A stretch of DNA of 64,000 nt from the NCBI RefSeq assembly GCF_030646155.1, contig NZ_JAUTDN010000017.1, positions 35,245 through 99,244 on the forward strand. The letters are read 5' to 3'. The stretch's first letter is position 1. The number at the start of each line of letters is the position of its first letter. The position numbers and the translations under genes were made by a program. Positions 23,709 through 32,320 of the stretch are shown in pieces. This DNA is from Conexibacter sp. CPCC 205762. Lineage in GTDB: Bacteria > Actinomycetota > Thermoleophilia > Solirubrobacterales > Solirubrobacteraceae. The notes below the pieces were generated by a model. It saw only the letters and a list, made by a program, of their open reading frames with translations, was not told where the DNA came from and did not search any database.

Positions 23709-23948
23709 ATGTTGGTTCTGACGCGAAAGTCAAACCAGAGCATCATGATCGGGGACGAGATAGAGGTCTCTGTGCTCGCGATCATGGGGGAGAAGGTCCG
23801 CATCGGGATCCAGGCGCCGCGTGACGTGCCCGTCTTCCGCAAGGAGGTCTACCTGGAGATCCAGCAGGAGAACCTGGCTGCTGGAGAGGGCGCGAAGGAA
23901 GAGGTCGACGCCGCTCTGCGCAAGCTGGGAGGCGGCGGCACGGCATAG
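23709..23948 (+). CDS. csrA: Carbon storage regulator CsrA
   Basis: 79 residues. RNA-binding translational regulator acting on GGA motifs. [39 protein letters not shown] are standard CsrA. Good Shine-Dalgarno GGGAGG at 23697-23702. No flagellar gene or fliW lies next to it here. The C-terminal tail is longer than in E. coli CsrA. Confidence 0.95.
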   Translation: MLVLTRKSNQSIMIGDEIEVSVLAIMGEKVRIGIQAPRDVPVFRKEVYLEIQQENLAAGEGAKEEVDAALRKLGGGGTA

Positions 23949-23953
23949 ACGCT

Positions 23954-23974
23954 GCGCCCGCTGCGAGCGGGCGC
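23954..23974. terminator. Convergent hairpin
   Basis: Perfect 9-bp stem GCGCCCGCT/AGCGGGCGC with a GCG loop, between csrA and the convergent membrane protein. Confidence 0.55.
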
Positions 23975-23986
23975 GGCGAGCCGGCC

Positions 23987-24226
23987 TCAGCCCATCACGA
24001 GGTAGAGCGTCTTGAACATCGCGACCGTGACGATCACGGCGGTGGCGATGAGCGTCAAGACGAGCAGCGCGTAGCGGATCGATCCGTGCTTGTGGATCTT
24101 CTCCAGCTCGCGTCTGCGAGTGCGCTGCTGGGCCTTGGTCGCCAGGTGCTCGCGGCGCGAGCGGTCGAGCGCGGACTCTTCGTAGAAGGCCTGCTCGAAC
24201 TGGGCGAGACTCTGACGCATTCTCAT
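23987..24226 (-). CDS. Small membrane protein
   Basis: 79 residues. Basic, helical N-terminal half (DRSRREHLATKAQQRTRRRE) and one C-terminal membrane helix (YALLVLTLIATAVIVTVAMF). Unknown function. An internal ATG at 24220 is the other possible start. Confidence 0.72.
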   Translation of the reverse strand: MRMRQSLAQFEQAFYEESALDRSRREHLATKAQQRTRRRELEKIHKHGSIRYALLVLTLIATAVIVTVAMFKTLYLVMG

Positions 24227-24273
24227 GAAGCGCCAAGACTACCACCCGTTATGACGCCCGCGTCACAAGCTGA

Positions 24274-24816
24274 TCACAGGCAGGCGCTCCAGAGGCCGCG
24301 GCCGGCGGCACGCGCCTGCGCCTGCAGACGCGCCAACTCCGCGGCGTGCGCGGTGTTCGGCGAGATCTCCAGCGTGCGCGCGGCGCCGGCGCCGACCAGC
24401 CGCGCGTTCACGAACAGCGCGTCGCGATCGCGGTAGACGTACGCGAGCAGACGCCCGTAGCGATCGCGCAGCTCGCGGTCGAACCGCAGCGTCACGCGCT
24501 CGCCGGCGCGCACCAGCTCTCTGTTGAAGGCGCTCGCGGCCGGTCCGAAGCACTCGACCGGCGCGTTCGGCTTGACCGTCTCAGGCGTGTCGACGCCGAT
24601 GTAGCGGACCCGCTCGGCCGCGCCCGCGACGGTGACCGCGATCGTGTCGCCGTCGACGACCCGCTCGACCTGCGCCTGCGCCCGACCGCCCGCTCGCAGC
24701 GCGCTGTCGCCGCCGCCGAGCCAGCTCGGCCAGCCGCCGGGCGGGCGCACGTCGCCCAGCAGCAGCCCCGCTGCCAGCAGCAGGACGATCCAGGGGAGGG
24801 CGCGCGACCAGCTCAT
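24274..24816 (-). CDS. Thermonuclease-like (SNase) nuclease, secreted or anchored
   Basis: 180 residues. N-terminal hydrophobic segment (residues 8-21) as signal or anchor, then a staphylococcal nuclease fold: VERVVDGDTIAV, RYIGVDTPETVKP, and ELRDRYGRLLAYVY with the catalytic Arg/Glu-Asp set. Likely a Ca-dependent extracytoplasmic nuclease. About 200 bp on its upstream side (24817-25020) contain no gene I can support. Confidence 0.92.
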   Translation of the reverse strand: MSWSRALPWIVLLLAAGLLLGDVRPPGGWPSWLGGGDSALRAGGRAQAQVERVVDGDTIAVTVAGAAERVRYIGVDTPETVKPNAPVECFGPAASAFNRELVRAGERVTLRFDRELRDRYGRLLAYVYRDRDALFVNARLVGAGAARTLEISPNTAHAAELARLQAQARAAGRGLWSACL

Positions 24817-25020
24817 GCGGCCGAGCGTAGCGGCGCGAATGCGCGCCGCCGCCGGGCGGGCCCGAATCGCGCGAGAGAAGATGCGGCGCCTGCGCAGAGC
24901 GGGCGCAAAGCGCGGGAGCGACGGCGCAGAAGGGCGAGCGCGGCGGGCGGGCGGGCCGCTCGCCGCAGCCGCGTCCGGCCTCGCCGCGCGTGGCGAGGCC
25001 GTCGGCGGGGAACTGCTGCC

Positions 25021-25941
25021 CTAGTGGACTTCCTGCGCCTGGTAGACCTCGATGAAGCGGAGGTAGTTGTCCGCGATCTTCGACGCCGCGTCCTCACGCG
25101 AGACCGTTCTGGCGAGATAGCCTCTGAGCGAGTCCCACCAGATCGAGCGGCCGATCGCGAAGCCGACGAAGCCCTTCACGGGCGCCGCCTCGCGCAGCCA
25201 CTGGTCGACCTTCGCGTCGCTGGCGCCGCGGCCGAGCAGGACGCAGACGACGCCCTCGCGGCCCTCGCCCTTGCGCGTCTGCTGCGCGAGCATCTCGGCG
25301 TCGGCCTGGGCGTCGACGCCCTCGATCTTCCAGATGTCGACCTCGATGCCGTACGCCTGCGTCTCCTCGATCGCGCGGCGCATCAGCTCCGGGCGCAGCT
25401 CGGCGTCGTAGCGGTCGCTGTCGCCGCCGACCGACTCCAGCTGCGCGTCCGTCGCGGGCACGAGCAGCTCGTAGAGGAACTTGCGGCCGTTGGCGTGAAG
25501 CCAGTCGGCGAGGCGCTTGAGGCGCTCGTTCTGGCGCGGGTTGACCGACGCGTCCGGGTCGTCCGGGTTGTAGCGGACGAGCACCTTCGAGAAGCTCGGG
25601 TCGAACTGCTCGATGTGGGCGCCGAAGTCGTCGCCGTACTGGAAGTCGAACTCGTTCTGCCCGGACTTCTCGACCGGCATCGCGAGCTTCAGGCCCTTCG
25701 CCTTCGCCTCAGCCGGGATGTCGCCGCCGAACTGCTCGTCGACGAGCACGCCGACGGAGGCGTTGTCGACGCCGCGGTCGGCCGCGAGCGCCATCCCCTC
25801 GTAGATCAGCTGCTTGGCGTCGGCGATCACGGCGGTCTCTTCCGGCGTCGGGTCTCCCTCGATGCCGAACATCTTCTTCTGGAACGAGCCGCGGTGGTCG
25901 AACGCGAGGATGTAGAGCCTGCCGTCGTAGCCGAGAGCCAT
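25021..25941 (-). CDS. DUF2090 aldolase-like protein (IolC C-terminal domain type)
   Basis: 306 residues from ATG 25941. YDGRLYILAFDHRGSFQKKMF is the hallmark of the DUF2090 TIM-barrel domain found fused behind IolC (5-dehydro-2-deoxygluconokinase) in some bacteria; VLVDEQFGGDIPAEAKAKG and GFAIGRSIWWDSL also fit. In that pathway it would resemble a class I aldolase for a ketose phosphate. No inositol genes lie nearby, so the substrate is open. Its start codon overlaps an in-frame ATG of the divergent gene. Confidence 0.82.
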   Translation of the reverse strand: MALGYDGRLYILAFDHRGSFQKKMFGIEGDPTPEETAVIADAKQLIYEGMALAADRGVDNASVGVLVDEQFGGDIPAEAKAKGLKLAMPVEKSGQNEFDFQYGDDFGAHIEQFDPSFSKVLVRYNPDDPDASVNPRQNERLKRLADWLHANGRKFLYELLVPATDAQLESVGGDSDRYDAELRPELMRRAIEETQAYGIEVDIWKIEGVDAQADAEMLAQQTRKGEGREGVVCVLLGRGASDAKVDQWLREAAPVKGFVGFAIGRSIWWDSLRGYLARTVSREDAASKIADNYLRFIEVYQAQEVH

Positions 25942-25969
25942 GAAACCGTCCTCTGAGTCTGGGGGGAAA

Positions 25970-27085
25970 TTGCGCGAAGAGACCGTCAAGTCTAACTTCG
26001 TCGGCCCGAACTACACCGTCGGTATCGAGGAAGAGCTGATGATCCTCGATGCTCGGACACTCGAGCTGTCGAACTCGATCGAGGCGATGCTGGAGGCCGC
26101 GCCGAGCGACTGCGTCAAGCCGGAGCTGATGGAGTCGGTGCTGGAGATCGCCACGACGCCGCAGCCGGACACCGATGCGGCGGGCGCGGAGCTGCGCAGC
26201 CTGCGACGCCAGGTGATCGAGGCGGCGGCGTCGAGAGGGCTGACGATCGGCTCGGCCGGCACGCACCCGTTCGCGATGTGGGAGCAGCAGCGGATCGTCG
26301 GCCGCGACCGCTACCGCGACCTCGTCAGCGACCTCAAGTTCGTCGCCCGCCAGGAGATCATCTTCGGCCAGCACGTCCACGTCGGCCTCGACGACGCCGA
26401 CAAGGCGATCCACGTCGCCAACGGGATGCGGATCCACCTGCCGGTGCTGCTGGCGCTGTCGGCCAACTCGCCCTTCTGGCGCGCCGACGCGACCGGGCTG
26501 GCATCGACGCGCACGCCGATCTTCCGCGCCTTCCCGCGCGTCGGGATCCCGCCGACGTACGCCGACTGGGACGACTACGCGGCGAAGATCGACTTCATGG
26601 TCCGCAGCGGCGTGATCGAGGACTACACCTACCTCTGGTACGACGTGCGGCCGCATCCGAACCTCGGCACGGTCGAGGTGCGCGTGATGGACAGCCAGAC
26701 GAGGATCGAGCACACGCTCGGGCTGACGGCGCTGATCCAGGCGATGGTGAAGGAGCTGGCGGAGCACTTCGAGGCCGGCAAGCGGCTGTCGAAGTACCCG
26801 CACCAGATGATCGACGAGAACAAGTGGCTGGCCGCGCGCCACGGCCTCGACGGCGAGCTGGTCGACCTGCCGGGGATCGAGCGGGTGCAGACGCGGGCGC
26901 TCGCGCGGCGGCTGCTCGACCGCCTGCGCGGCCACGCCGAGGACCTCGGCTCGGCCGGCGCGCTGGAGGCGGTCGAGGACCTGCTCGCGCGCGGAAACGG
27001 CGCCGCCCGCCAGCGCGTCGTCCACGAAGCCAACCACGACCTGCACGAGGTGATGGCGGAAATCGTCGCCGCGACGGCGGTGTGA
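25970..27085 (+). CDS. Carboxylate-amine ligase, GCS2/YbdK family
   Basis: 371 residues from TTG 25970; an in-frame ATG at 25940 would add 10 residues but overlaps the divergent start codon. NYTVGIEEELMILD, FGQHVHVGLDD, SANSPFWR and EVRVMDSQT are the GCS2 family core (weak glutamate-cysteine ligase activity in E. coli YbdK). Physiological substrate unknown. A second, diverged member lies at 59877-61013. Confidence 0.88.
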   Translation: MREETVKSNFVGPNYTVGIEEELMILDARTLELSNSIEAMLEAAPSDCVKPELMESVLEIATTPQPDTDAAGAELRSLRRQVIEAAASRGLTIGSAGTHPFAMWEQQRIVGRDRYRDLVSDLKFVARQEIIFGQHVHVGLDDADKAIHVANGMRIHLPVLLALSANSPFWRADATGLASTRTPIFRAFPRVGIPPTYADWDDYAAKIDFMVRSGVIEDYTYLWYDVRPHPNLGTVEVRVMDSQTRIEHTLGLTALIQAMVKELAEHFEAGKRLSKYPHQMIDENKWLAARHGLDGELVDLPGIERVQTRALARRLLDRLRGHAEDLGSAGALEAVEDLLARGNGAARQRVVHEANHDLHEVMAEIVAATAV

Positions 27086-27121
27086 GCGCGATGTGAGCGC
27101 CCCGGAACGACCTCCGAGGGC

Positions 27122-27127
27122 TAGACT
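27122..27127 (+). promoter_or_regulatory. -10 box TAGACT
   Basis: Ends 6 bases before GTG 27134. Confidence 0.5.
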
Positions 27128-27133
27128 GGAGTG

Positions 27134-27904
27134 GTGAGCAGCGGCGGTCCGGACCTGTTCGTCATCTGCAAGAGCTGCGGGTCTGAAGTCAGCCCGTACA
27201 TCACCGAGTGCCCGTATTGCGGCAATCGGCTGCGCAAAAGGGCGCCAAGGCTCGACAGAGGCGGGAAACCAAGGGAGAAGCCGCGCAAGGCGCGCAAGCC
27301 TCCGACGCCGTCGCTGGGGCCGCTGAAGCGCGGCGAGATCCCCGGCATCAGGGTCGACGCGCACCCGTACGCGACCGCGACCGTGGTCGCCGTCAGCCTG
27401 CTGCTGCTCGTCTATCTGAGAGCCGATCCGGCTCGCTACCTCGACTGGTTCGGCGTCGGCAGCACGTTCGCCGGCGACGAGTGGTGGCACGTCTTCACGG
27501 CGCCGTTCGCCTACATGAGCAGCGGCTACGCCTTCGTGACGCTGTTCGCGATCGCGATCTTCGGCTGGCTGCTGGAGCGCCGCCACGGGCCGTTCGTCGT
27601 GCTCGGCCTGTTCCTGCTCGGCGGCGTCGGGGGGATCGCGCTCGCCAGCCTGACCGACCCGGTCTGGGCGCTGGGCGGCAACGGCGCGGCGCTGGCGCTG
27701 CTGGCGGCGTGGGCGGTGCCCGATCTGCTCGACGAGCGCGCCGGCCGCGAGATCGACGGCGACCTGCTCGGCGTCGGCTTCTTCGCCGTGCTGCTGCTGG
27801 CGATGCCGCTCGCGGTCCACGACGCGAACGCGATCGCCGGTGCGACCGGGCTGATCGTCGGTCTGCTCGTCGGCCTGCCGCTGGCGCGCGCCGCACGGCG
27901 CTGA
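27134..27904 (+). CDS. Zinc-ribbon rhomboid-like membrane protein, probably inactive
   Basis: 256 residues. An N-terminal zinc ribbon (CKSCGSEVSPYITECPYCG) and a basic linker precede about six membrane helices with the rhomboid layout, including WWHVFTAPFAYMSSGYAFV. The catalytic GxSG motif is replaced by GGNG in ALGGNGAALALL, so the nucleophilic serine is missing. A His remains in the later helix region. Either a pseudoprotease or an annotation-level rhomboid without protease function. Confidence 0.82.
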   Translation: MSSGGPDLFVICKSCGSEVSPYITECPYCGNRLRKRAPRLDRGGKPREKPRKARKPPTPSLGPLKRGEIPGIRVDAHPYATATVVAVSLLLLVYLRADPARYLDWFGVGSTFAGDEWWHVFTAPFAYMSSGYAFVTLFAIAIFGWLLERRHGPFVVLGLFLLGGVGGIALASLTDPVWALGGNGAALALLAAWAVPDLLDERAGREIDGDLLGVGFFAVLLLAMPLAVHDANAIAGATGLIVGLLVGLPLARAARR

Positions 27905-27924
27905 GCCGCCCGGCGCGGCGTCGC

Positions 27925-27930
27925 TACGAT
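27925..27930 (+). promoter_or_regulatory. -10 box TACGAT
   Basis: Ends 6 bases before GTG 27937. Confidence 0.5.
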
Positions 27931-27936
27931 GGCGCC

Positions 27937-28278
27937 GTGGCCGAACCTGCCTACACCGACGCCCAGCTCGAAGCCGCGGTCGCGCTGCTCGAGGACTCCG
28001 AACGGCTGCGCAGCGCGCAGGAACTGGTCTCGCGCGCCGCGCCGCAGCTGCAGAGAGTGCTGAACAGCGCCCTCTCCAGCGGCGGCTGGTTCGGCGACAT
28101 CCACGACCAGGCGGTGCACGCCGCCGCCGGCGAGCCGGAGCTGGCGCAGCGCAAGGTCGCGATCAGCACCCTGGTTGCGGAAGAGACGCGGCTGGGCATG
28201 CTCGTCGGCGTCGCGGTGGGCTTCGAGCTCGCCCGGCTGCTGGAAGCGAACGACGACTTCCCCTCGAAGGAGGAGTGA
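27937..28278 (+). CDS. Small helical protein of unknown function
   Basis: 113 residues from GTG. Helical, with LEDSERLRSAQELVSRAAPQ and a C-terminal alanine/valine-rich helix (LGMLVGVAVGFELARLLEAN). Sits 1 bp before the UPF0173 gene, so likely co-transcribed with it. Family not recognised. Confidence 0.72.
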   Translation: MAEPAYTDAQLEAAVALLEDSERLRSAQELVSRAAPQLQRVLNSALSSGGWFGDIHDQAVHAAAGEPELAQRKVAISTLVAEETRLGMLVGVAVGFELARLLEANDDFPSKEE

Positions 28279-28279
28279 C

Positions 28280-28954
28280 ATGGAGCTGCGATTCCTCGGC
28301 CAGTCGGCGTTCGCGCTCAGCGACGGCGACACGACCGTCCTGACCGACCCGTTCCTGACCGGCAACCCGAGAGCGGTCACCGCCGCCGACGAGTTCGACC
28401 CGCAGACGATCCTGCTGTCGCACGGGCACGCCGACCACGTCGGCGACACCGTCGCGATCGCCAAGCGCAGCGGCGCGACCGTCGTCGCGGTCGTCGAGCT
28501 GGCGCACGAGCTGGCCAGAGAGGGCGTCGAGGTCGCCGACCCCAACCTCGGCGGCACCGTCGGCTTCGAGTGGGGCTCGGTCAAGCTCGTGCCGGCCTTC
28601 CACACGGCCGTCTCGCCGGCCGGCACGCCGCACATCGCCGCCGGCCTCGTGATCGACTTCAAGGGCACGACGATCTACCACCTCGGCGACACCTGCCTCT
28701 TCAGCGACCTGGCGCTGCCGGGCCGCGCGCGGCAGATCGACGTCGCGCTCGTGCCGATCGGCGGCCATTACACGATGGACCGCCACGACGCCGTCGAGGC
28801 GGTCAAGCTGATCGGCGCCAGAACCGTGATCCCGATCCACTACGACACCTTCCCGCCGATCGAGACCGACGCGCAGGCGTTCAAGGCCGACGTCGAGGCG
28901 CAGACCTCGTCGGCCTGCGTCGTGCTCGCGCCGGGTGAGAGCTGGAGCAGCTAG
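28280..28954 (+). CDS. Metallo-beta-lactamase-fold hydrolase, UPF0173 family
   Basis: 224 residues. LSHGHADHVGDT is the HxHxDH metal site; HTAVSPAG, HLGDTC and IPIHYDTFP supply the other ligands. UPF0173 (YtkL-type) proteins are cytosolic metal-dependent hydrolases of uncertain substrate. Strong Shine-Dalgarno GGAGG overlapping the previous stop. The next ORF starts on the base after its stop. Confidence 0.93.
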   Translation: MELRFLGQSAFALSDGDTTVLTDPFLTGNPRAVTAADEFDPQTILLSHGHADHVGDTVAIAKRSGATVVAVVELAHELAREGVEVADPNLGGTVGFEWGSVKLVPAFHTAVSPAGTPHIAAGLVIDFKGTTIYHLGDTCLFSDLALPGRARQIDVALVPIGGHYTMDRHDAVEAVKLIGARTVIPIHYDTFPPIETDAQAFKADVEAQTSSACVVLAPGESWSS

Positions 28955-29230
28955 ATGACCCATGCGATCGTGCTGATCCAGGCCGAGCGGACCTCGCTCG
29001 CCGAGCTCGGCGGCCAGCTGGCCGAGATCAACGGCGTCGCCGAGGCCTACTCGGTCACCGGCGAATGGGACTTCGCGGCCGTGTTGCGGCTGCGCGAGCA
29101 GGACGACCTCGCGCACGTCGTGACCGAGAAGCTGTCGCGCCTGCCGGGCATCGTGAAGACGCAGACGATGGTCGCGTTCGAGGTCTACTCGAGACACGAC
29201 CTCGACGCGCTCTTCAGCGTCGGGGAGTAG
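28955..29230 (+). CDS. Stand-alone Lrp/AsnC ligand-binding (RAM) domain protein
   Basis: 91 residues with no HTH. AIVLIQAERTSLAELGGQLA, GVAEAYSVTGEWDFAAVLRL and TQTMVAFEVYS match the alpha-beta RAM domain that binds amino acids in Lrp regulators. Zero spacing from the hydrolase gene indicates a common transcript. Confidence 0.9.
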   Translation: MTHAIVLIQAERTSLAELGGQLAEINGVAEAYSVTGEWDFAAVLRLREQDDLAHVVTEKLSRLPGIVKTQTMVAFEVYSRHDLDALFSVGE

Positions 29231-29242
29231 GGGCTTCGCCTT

Positions 29243-29292
29243 GCGAGTTCCACGGCGGCGCGCGCGGGCGCGTGGCCGCGGCGGGAACTCGC
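29243..29292. terminator. Long hairpin between convergent genes
   Basis: Inverted repeat GCGAGTTCC / GGAACTCGC with a GC-rich interior that can extend the stem. It separates the RAM gene from the convergent glycosyltransferase and probably terminates both ways. Confidence 0.5.
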
Positions 29293-29299
29293 GGGTCGT

Positions 29300-30409
29300 C
29301 TAGATGACGCCGGCGGAGCGGAGCGCGTCGCCGAAGGCGTCGGCCTGGCGCGCGTGCGTGTGGCCAGCGAGCGCGGCGCGGCCGGCCTCGCCGAGGCGGG
29401 CGCGCAGCGGCGCGTCGTCGAGCAGGCGGCCGAGCGCGGCGGCGAGCGCGGGCACGTCGCCGGCCGGCACCACGAGACCGGTCTCGCCGTCGCGGACGAG
29501 GCCGCCCGCGACCGCGCCGACGGCGCCGGTCGCGACGACCGGCGTCGCCTGGTGGAGCGCCTCGTTGCAGACCAGGCCCCACGGCTCGCGGAAGCGCGGC
29601 GTCGGGATCGACGGCAGCGTCACCGCCGTCGCGGCCGCGTAGGCGACCGGCAGCTGCTCGGCGCCGACCGGCGGCAGCAGCACGACGCCGTCGCCCGCGG
29701 CAGCCCGCAGCGCCGGCGCCAGCTCGCCGTCGCCGATCGCGACCAGCCGCGCCTGCGGACGGGCGGCGTGGAGCGTGCGCCAGGCGCCGAGCAGCGTCGC
29801 GATCCCCTTCTCTGGCACCAGCCGGCCGACGTACAGGAGCAGCGGCGCATCGGCCGGGAGGTCGTGGGCGGCGCGCCAGTCGGCGATCTCCTGCTCGCCC
29901 ACGGCGCGCCCGAACAGCGCGCCGTCGACCGACTGCGGCGCGACGAAGACGTCGTCGGCGCGGTGGCGGAAGCCGGCGACGTAGCGGCTGACGTGCGGCC
30001 CGTAGGTGAGCACCGCGTCGGCGCGGCGGCAGACGTGGTGCAGCAGCGGCAGCGCGACGGCCGCCTTCGCGCCGCCGCGGGGATCGGCCCAGACCGACGC
30101 CCACAGCACGAATCTGCGCCGTCGCAGCCGCATCGCGGCGTAGGTCGCCGGCAGCATCGCGCCGCCCGCGACCGGCGCGATCGCGGCCGCGTAGCGGTCG
30201 CCGAGCCGCAGCGCGGCACGCGGCCCGTCGAGCCGGCGGGCGGGGAAGGGCGCCGCCGCCAGCTGCCCGTCGAGGTCGCCGAACCACTCCGGCACGTAGC
30301 TCTGTCCGGCGCCGAAGCACAGCACCTCGACGCCGTAGCGCTCGGCCAGCAGCGCGTACAGCGGGGCGCGGTACGGCGTTATGACGTTGGTCACCAGCGC
30401 GATCGCCAC
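29300..30409 (-). CDS. Glycosyltransferase family 4
   Basis: 369 residues from GTG 30409. GT-B fold: N-terminal VTNVITPYRAPLYALLAERY, C-terminal nucleotide-sugar site LLYVGRLVPEKGIATLLGAW and LPSIPTPRFREPWGLVCNEA (the E-x7-E region). Probably adds a hexose to an envelope polysaccharide. Divergent from the next glycosyltransferase across a 30-bp gap. A CAGGCT -10 lies 8 bases upstream on the minus strand. Confidence 0.9.
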   Translation of the reverse strand: MAIALVTNVITPYRAPLYALLAERYGVEVLCFGAGQSYVPEWFGDLDGQLAAAPFPARRLDGPRAALRLGDRYAAAIAPVAGGAMLPATYAAMRLRRRRFVLWASVWADPRGGAKAAVALPLLHHVCRRADAVLTYGPHVSRYVAGFRHRADDVFVAPQSVDGALFGRAVGEQEIADWRAAHDLPADAPLLLYVGRLVPEKGIATLLGAWRTLHAARPQARLVAIGDGELAPALRAAAGDGVVLLPPVGAEQLPVAYAAATAVTLPSIPTPRFREPWGLVCNEALHQATPVVATGAVGAVAGGLVRDGETGLVVPAGDVPALAAALGRLLDDAPLRARLGEAGRAALAGHTHARQADAFGDALRSAGVI

Positions 30410-30439
30410 GACGCAGCAGCCTGGCACAATCGCTCGCCA

Positions 30440-31579
30440 GTGGCCTCGACGCGCATCCTTCTGCTGCACAACCGCTACCGCGCCGCCGGCGGCGAGGAGC
30501 GGGTCGTCGACCAGCTCGAGACGGTCCTGCGCGCGCACGGGCACGCCGTCGCGCGGCTGGAGCGCGACAGCTCCGCGGCCGGCGCCGCGACCGCCGCGCG
30601 CGGGCTGCTGCGCGGCGGGCTCGACGAGCACGAGGTCGCCGACGCCGTCCGCGCCCATCGCGCCGAGATCGTCCACGCCCACAACGTCCACCCGCTGTTC
30701 GGCTGGCGGGCGCTGGCGGCGGCGCGCGCGGCCGGCGCGCGGGTCGTCCTGCACCTGCACAACTACCGCCTCGTCTGCGCGATCGGCGTCGGCTTCCGCG
30801 ACGGCGCCCCGTGCGCCCGCTGCCACGGCCGCGACCTGCGCCCCGGCGTGCGGCTGCGCTGCCGCGGCGGGCTGCCGGAGGCGCTCGTCTACGGCGCCGG
30901 GCTGGCGCTGCAGCAGCCGCGGCTGCTGCAGCACGCCGACGCCGTCGTCGCCGTCAGCGCGGCGCAGCTGGCGCTGCTGCGGGACGGCTACGGCGTCGCG
31001 CTGCCGCAGGCGCGGGTGCTGCTCAACGCGGTCGAGACGATCGCGGAGGCGTCGCTGGCGGGGGAGGGGAGCTACGCGCTCGCCGCCGGGCGGCTCGTCG
31101 ACGTGAAGGGCTTCGACGTGGCCGTGCGGGCGGCCGTCACGGCCGGCGTGCCGCTGCGGGTCGCCGGCTCCGGGCCGGAGGAGGAGCGCCTGCGCGCGCT
31201 CGCCGGCGGCGCCGACGTGCGCTTCCTCGGCCGCCTGTCGCAGCAGGAGCTGGGGCGGGAGCGGCGCGGCGCTGCCGTGATGCTGGCGCCGTCGCGCTCG
31301 GACGATCCCTGCCCGATGAGCGTCGTGGAAGCGCTCGCCGACGGCCTGCCGGTGCTCGGCGGCGACCGTGGCGGCGTGCCGGAGCTGGTCGGCCCCGGCG
31401 CGACGCTGCCGGCGGAGGACGCCGGCGCCTGGAGCGAGGCGCTGCGCGCGCTGTGGGAGGACCCCGCCGCGCGTGCCCGCGCAGGCGCCGCCGCGCTCGC
31501 CCGCGCCCGTGCCGAGCACGCGCCGGAGGTCTTCTACGAGCGGCTCATCTCCATCTACCACGAGGCGCTGGCGCGCTGA
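30440..31579 (+). CDS. Glycosyltransferase family 4
   Basis: 379 residues from GTG 30440, preceded at 9 bases by CACAAT. GT-B signatures: LLHNRYRAAGGEERVVDQLE, VHAHNVHPLFGWRAL, ALAAGRLVDVKGFDVAVRAA, and APSRSDDPCPMSVVEALADG with the conserved E-x7-E. A four-cysteine stretch (CAR CHG near residues 120-140) is common in this subgroup. Likely envelope glycan synthesis together with its divergent neighbour. Confidence 0.9.
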   Translation: MASTRILLLHNRYRAAGGEERVVDQLETVLRAHGHAVARLERDSSAAGAATAARGLLRGGLDEHEVADAVRAHRAEIVHAHNVHPLFGWRALAAARAAGARVVLHLHNYRLVCAIGVGFRDGAPCARCHGRDLRPGVRLRCRGGLPEALVYGAGLALQQPRLLQHADAVVAVSAAQLALLRDGYGVALPQARVLLNAVETIAEASLAGEGSYALAAGRLVDVKGFDVAVRAAVTAGVPLRVAGSGPEEERLRALAGGADVRFLGRLSQQELGRERRGAAVMLAPSRSDDPCPMSVVEALADGLPVLGGDRGGVPELVGPGATLPAEDAGAWSEALRALWEDPAARARAGAAALARARAEHAPEVFYERLISIYHEALAR

Positions 31580-31693
31580 CGCGTCGCCGCGTCCTGCGCG
31601 GAACGGCGCCGCACGGCGCGCGGGGCGTGCCGCGAGTGGGCGTCACCGGGCATCGGGCGCGTGGCAGGAGCGCCGACGGGTAGGGTCCTGGCC

Positions 31694-32242
31694 ATGCGTG
31701 CACGCCAGCTTCCGCTCGCCGCGATCGCGGCCGCCGCGCTCGCCGCCGGCGCCGCCGGCTGCGGCGACGACGACGGCGCCGCCACGACCGCGGCGGCCGA
31801 GCAGACGCAGGCCCCGCCGTCGGCGACCGAGCCGACCGCCTCGGCGCCGGACGCGACGCCGCCTGCGCCGCCGACCGCGACCGACGCGGTCCCGACCACG
31901 ACCGTCCCGAACCCGCCGAGCACGACGCCGACGAGAGCCGAGGAGCAGGGCGGCGGGGGCGAGGAGGCCGTGCGCGTGCCGGCGACCTTCGTGATCCGCA
32001 GCGGCAGACTGACGCCGCCGACGATCAGCGTCCCGCCGCGGCTGGCGATCGAGCTGACCCTGCGCGGCGACGACGCTGCGCACGTGCTGGTGCTGAGAGC
32101 GCCGCAGCCGCGCACGCTGAGAGTCGCGGCCGGCGGCCAGGCGTCGCTGCGGATGCCGGGCCTGAGAGCCGGCAGCTACGACATCACGCTCGACGGCAGA
32201 CCCGCGGGCGAGCTGATCGCCGGCGGCGAAGTCGGTCCGTAA
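31694..32242 (+). CDS. Lipoprotein with Pro/Thr-rich spacer
   Basis: 182 residues. Lipoprotein signal ends AAGAAGC at residue ~21. A low-complexity Thr/Pro/Ala linker (to about residue 92) is followed by a small beta domain (TFVIRSGRLTPPTISVPPRL, GSYDITLDGRPAG) resembling a cupredoxin-like fold without clear copper ligands. TAGGGT at 31681-31686 ends 7 bases before the ATG. Confidence 0.8.
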   Translation: MRARQLPLAAIAAAALAAGAAGCGDDDGAATTAAAEQTQAPPSATEPTASAPDATPPAPPTATDAVPTTTVPNPPSTTPTRAEEQGGGGEEAVRVPATFVIRSGRLTPPTISVPPRLAIELTLRGDDAAHVLVLRAPQPRTLRVAAGGQASLRMPGLRAGSYDITLDGRPAGELIAGGEVGP

Positions 32243-32257
32243 CGGTCACGCTCGCCG

Positions 32258-32320
32258 GCGAGGCGCGAGGCGCGAGGCGCGAGGCGCGAGGCGCGAGGCG
32301 CGAGGCGCGAGGCGCGAGGC
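32258..32320. repeat. Nine tandem copies of GCGAGGC
   Basis: 63 bp of perfect 7-bp repeats between the lipoprotein gene and the sigma-factor stop codon; the last base of the array is the first base of the CTA (TAG on minus). Likely a slippage-generated array, variable in copy number. Confidence 0.95.

Noticed and set aside
32258..32320. Possible CRISPR array
   Set aside because: 7-bp tandem units without spacers and no cas genes nearby.
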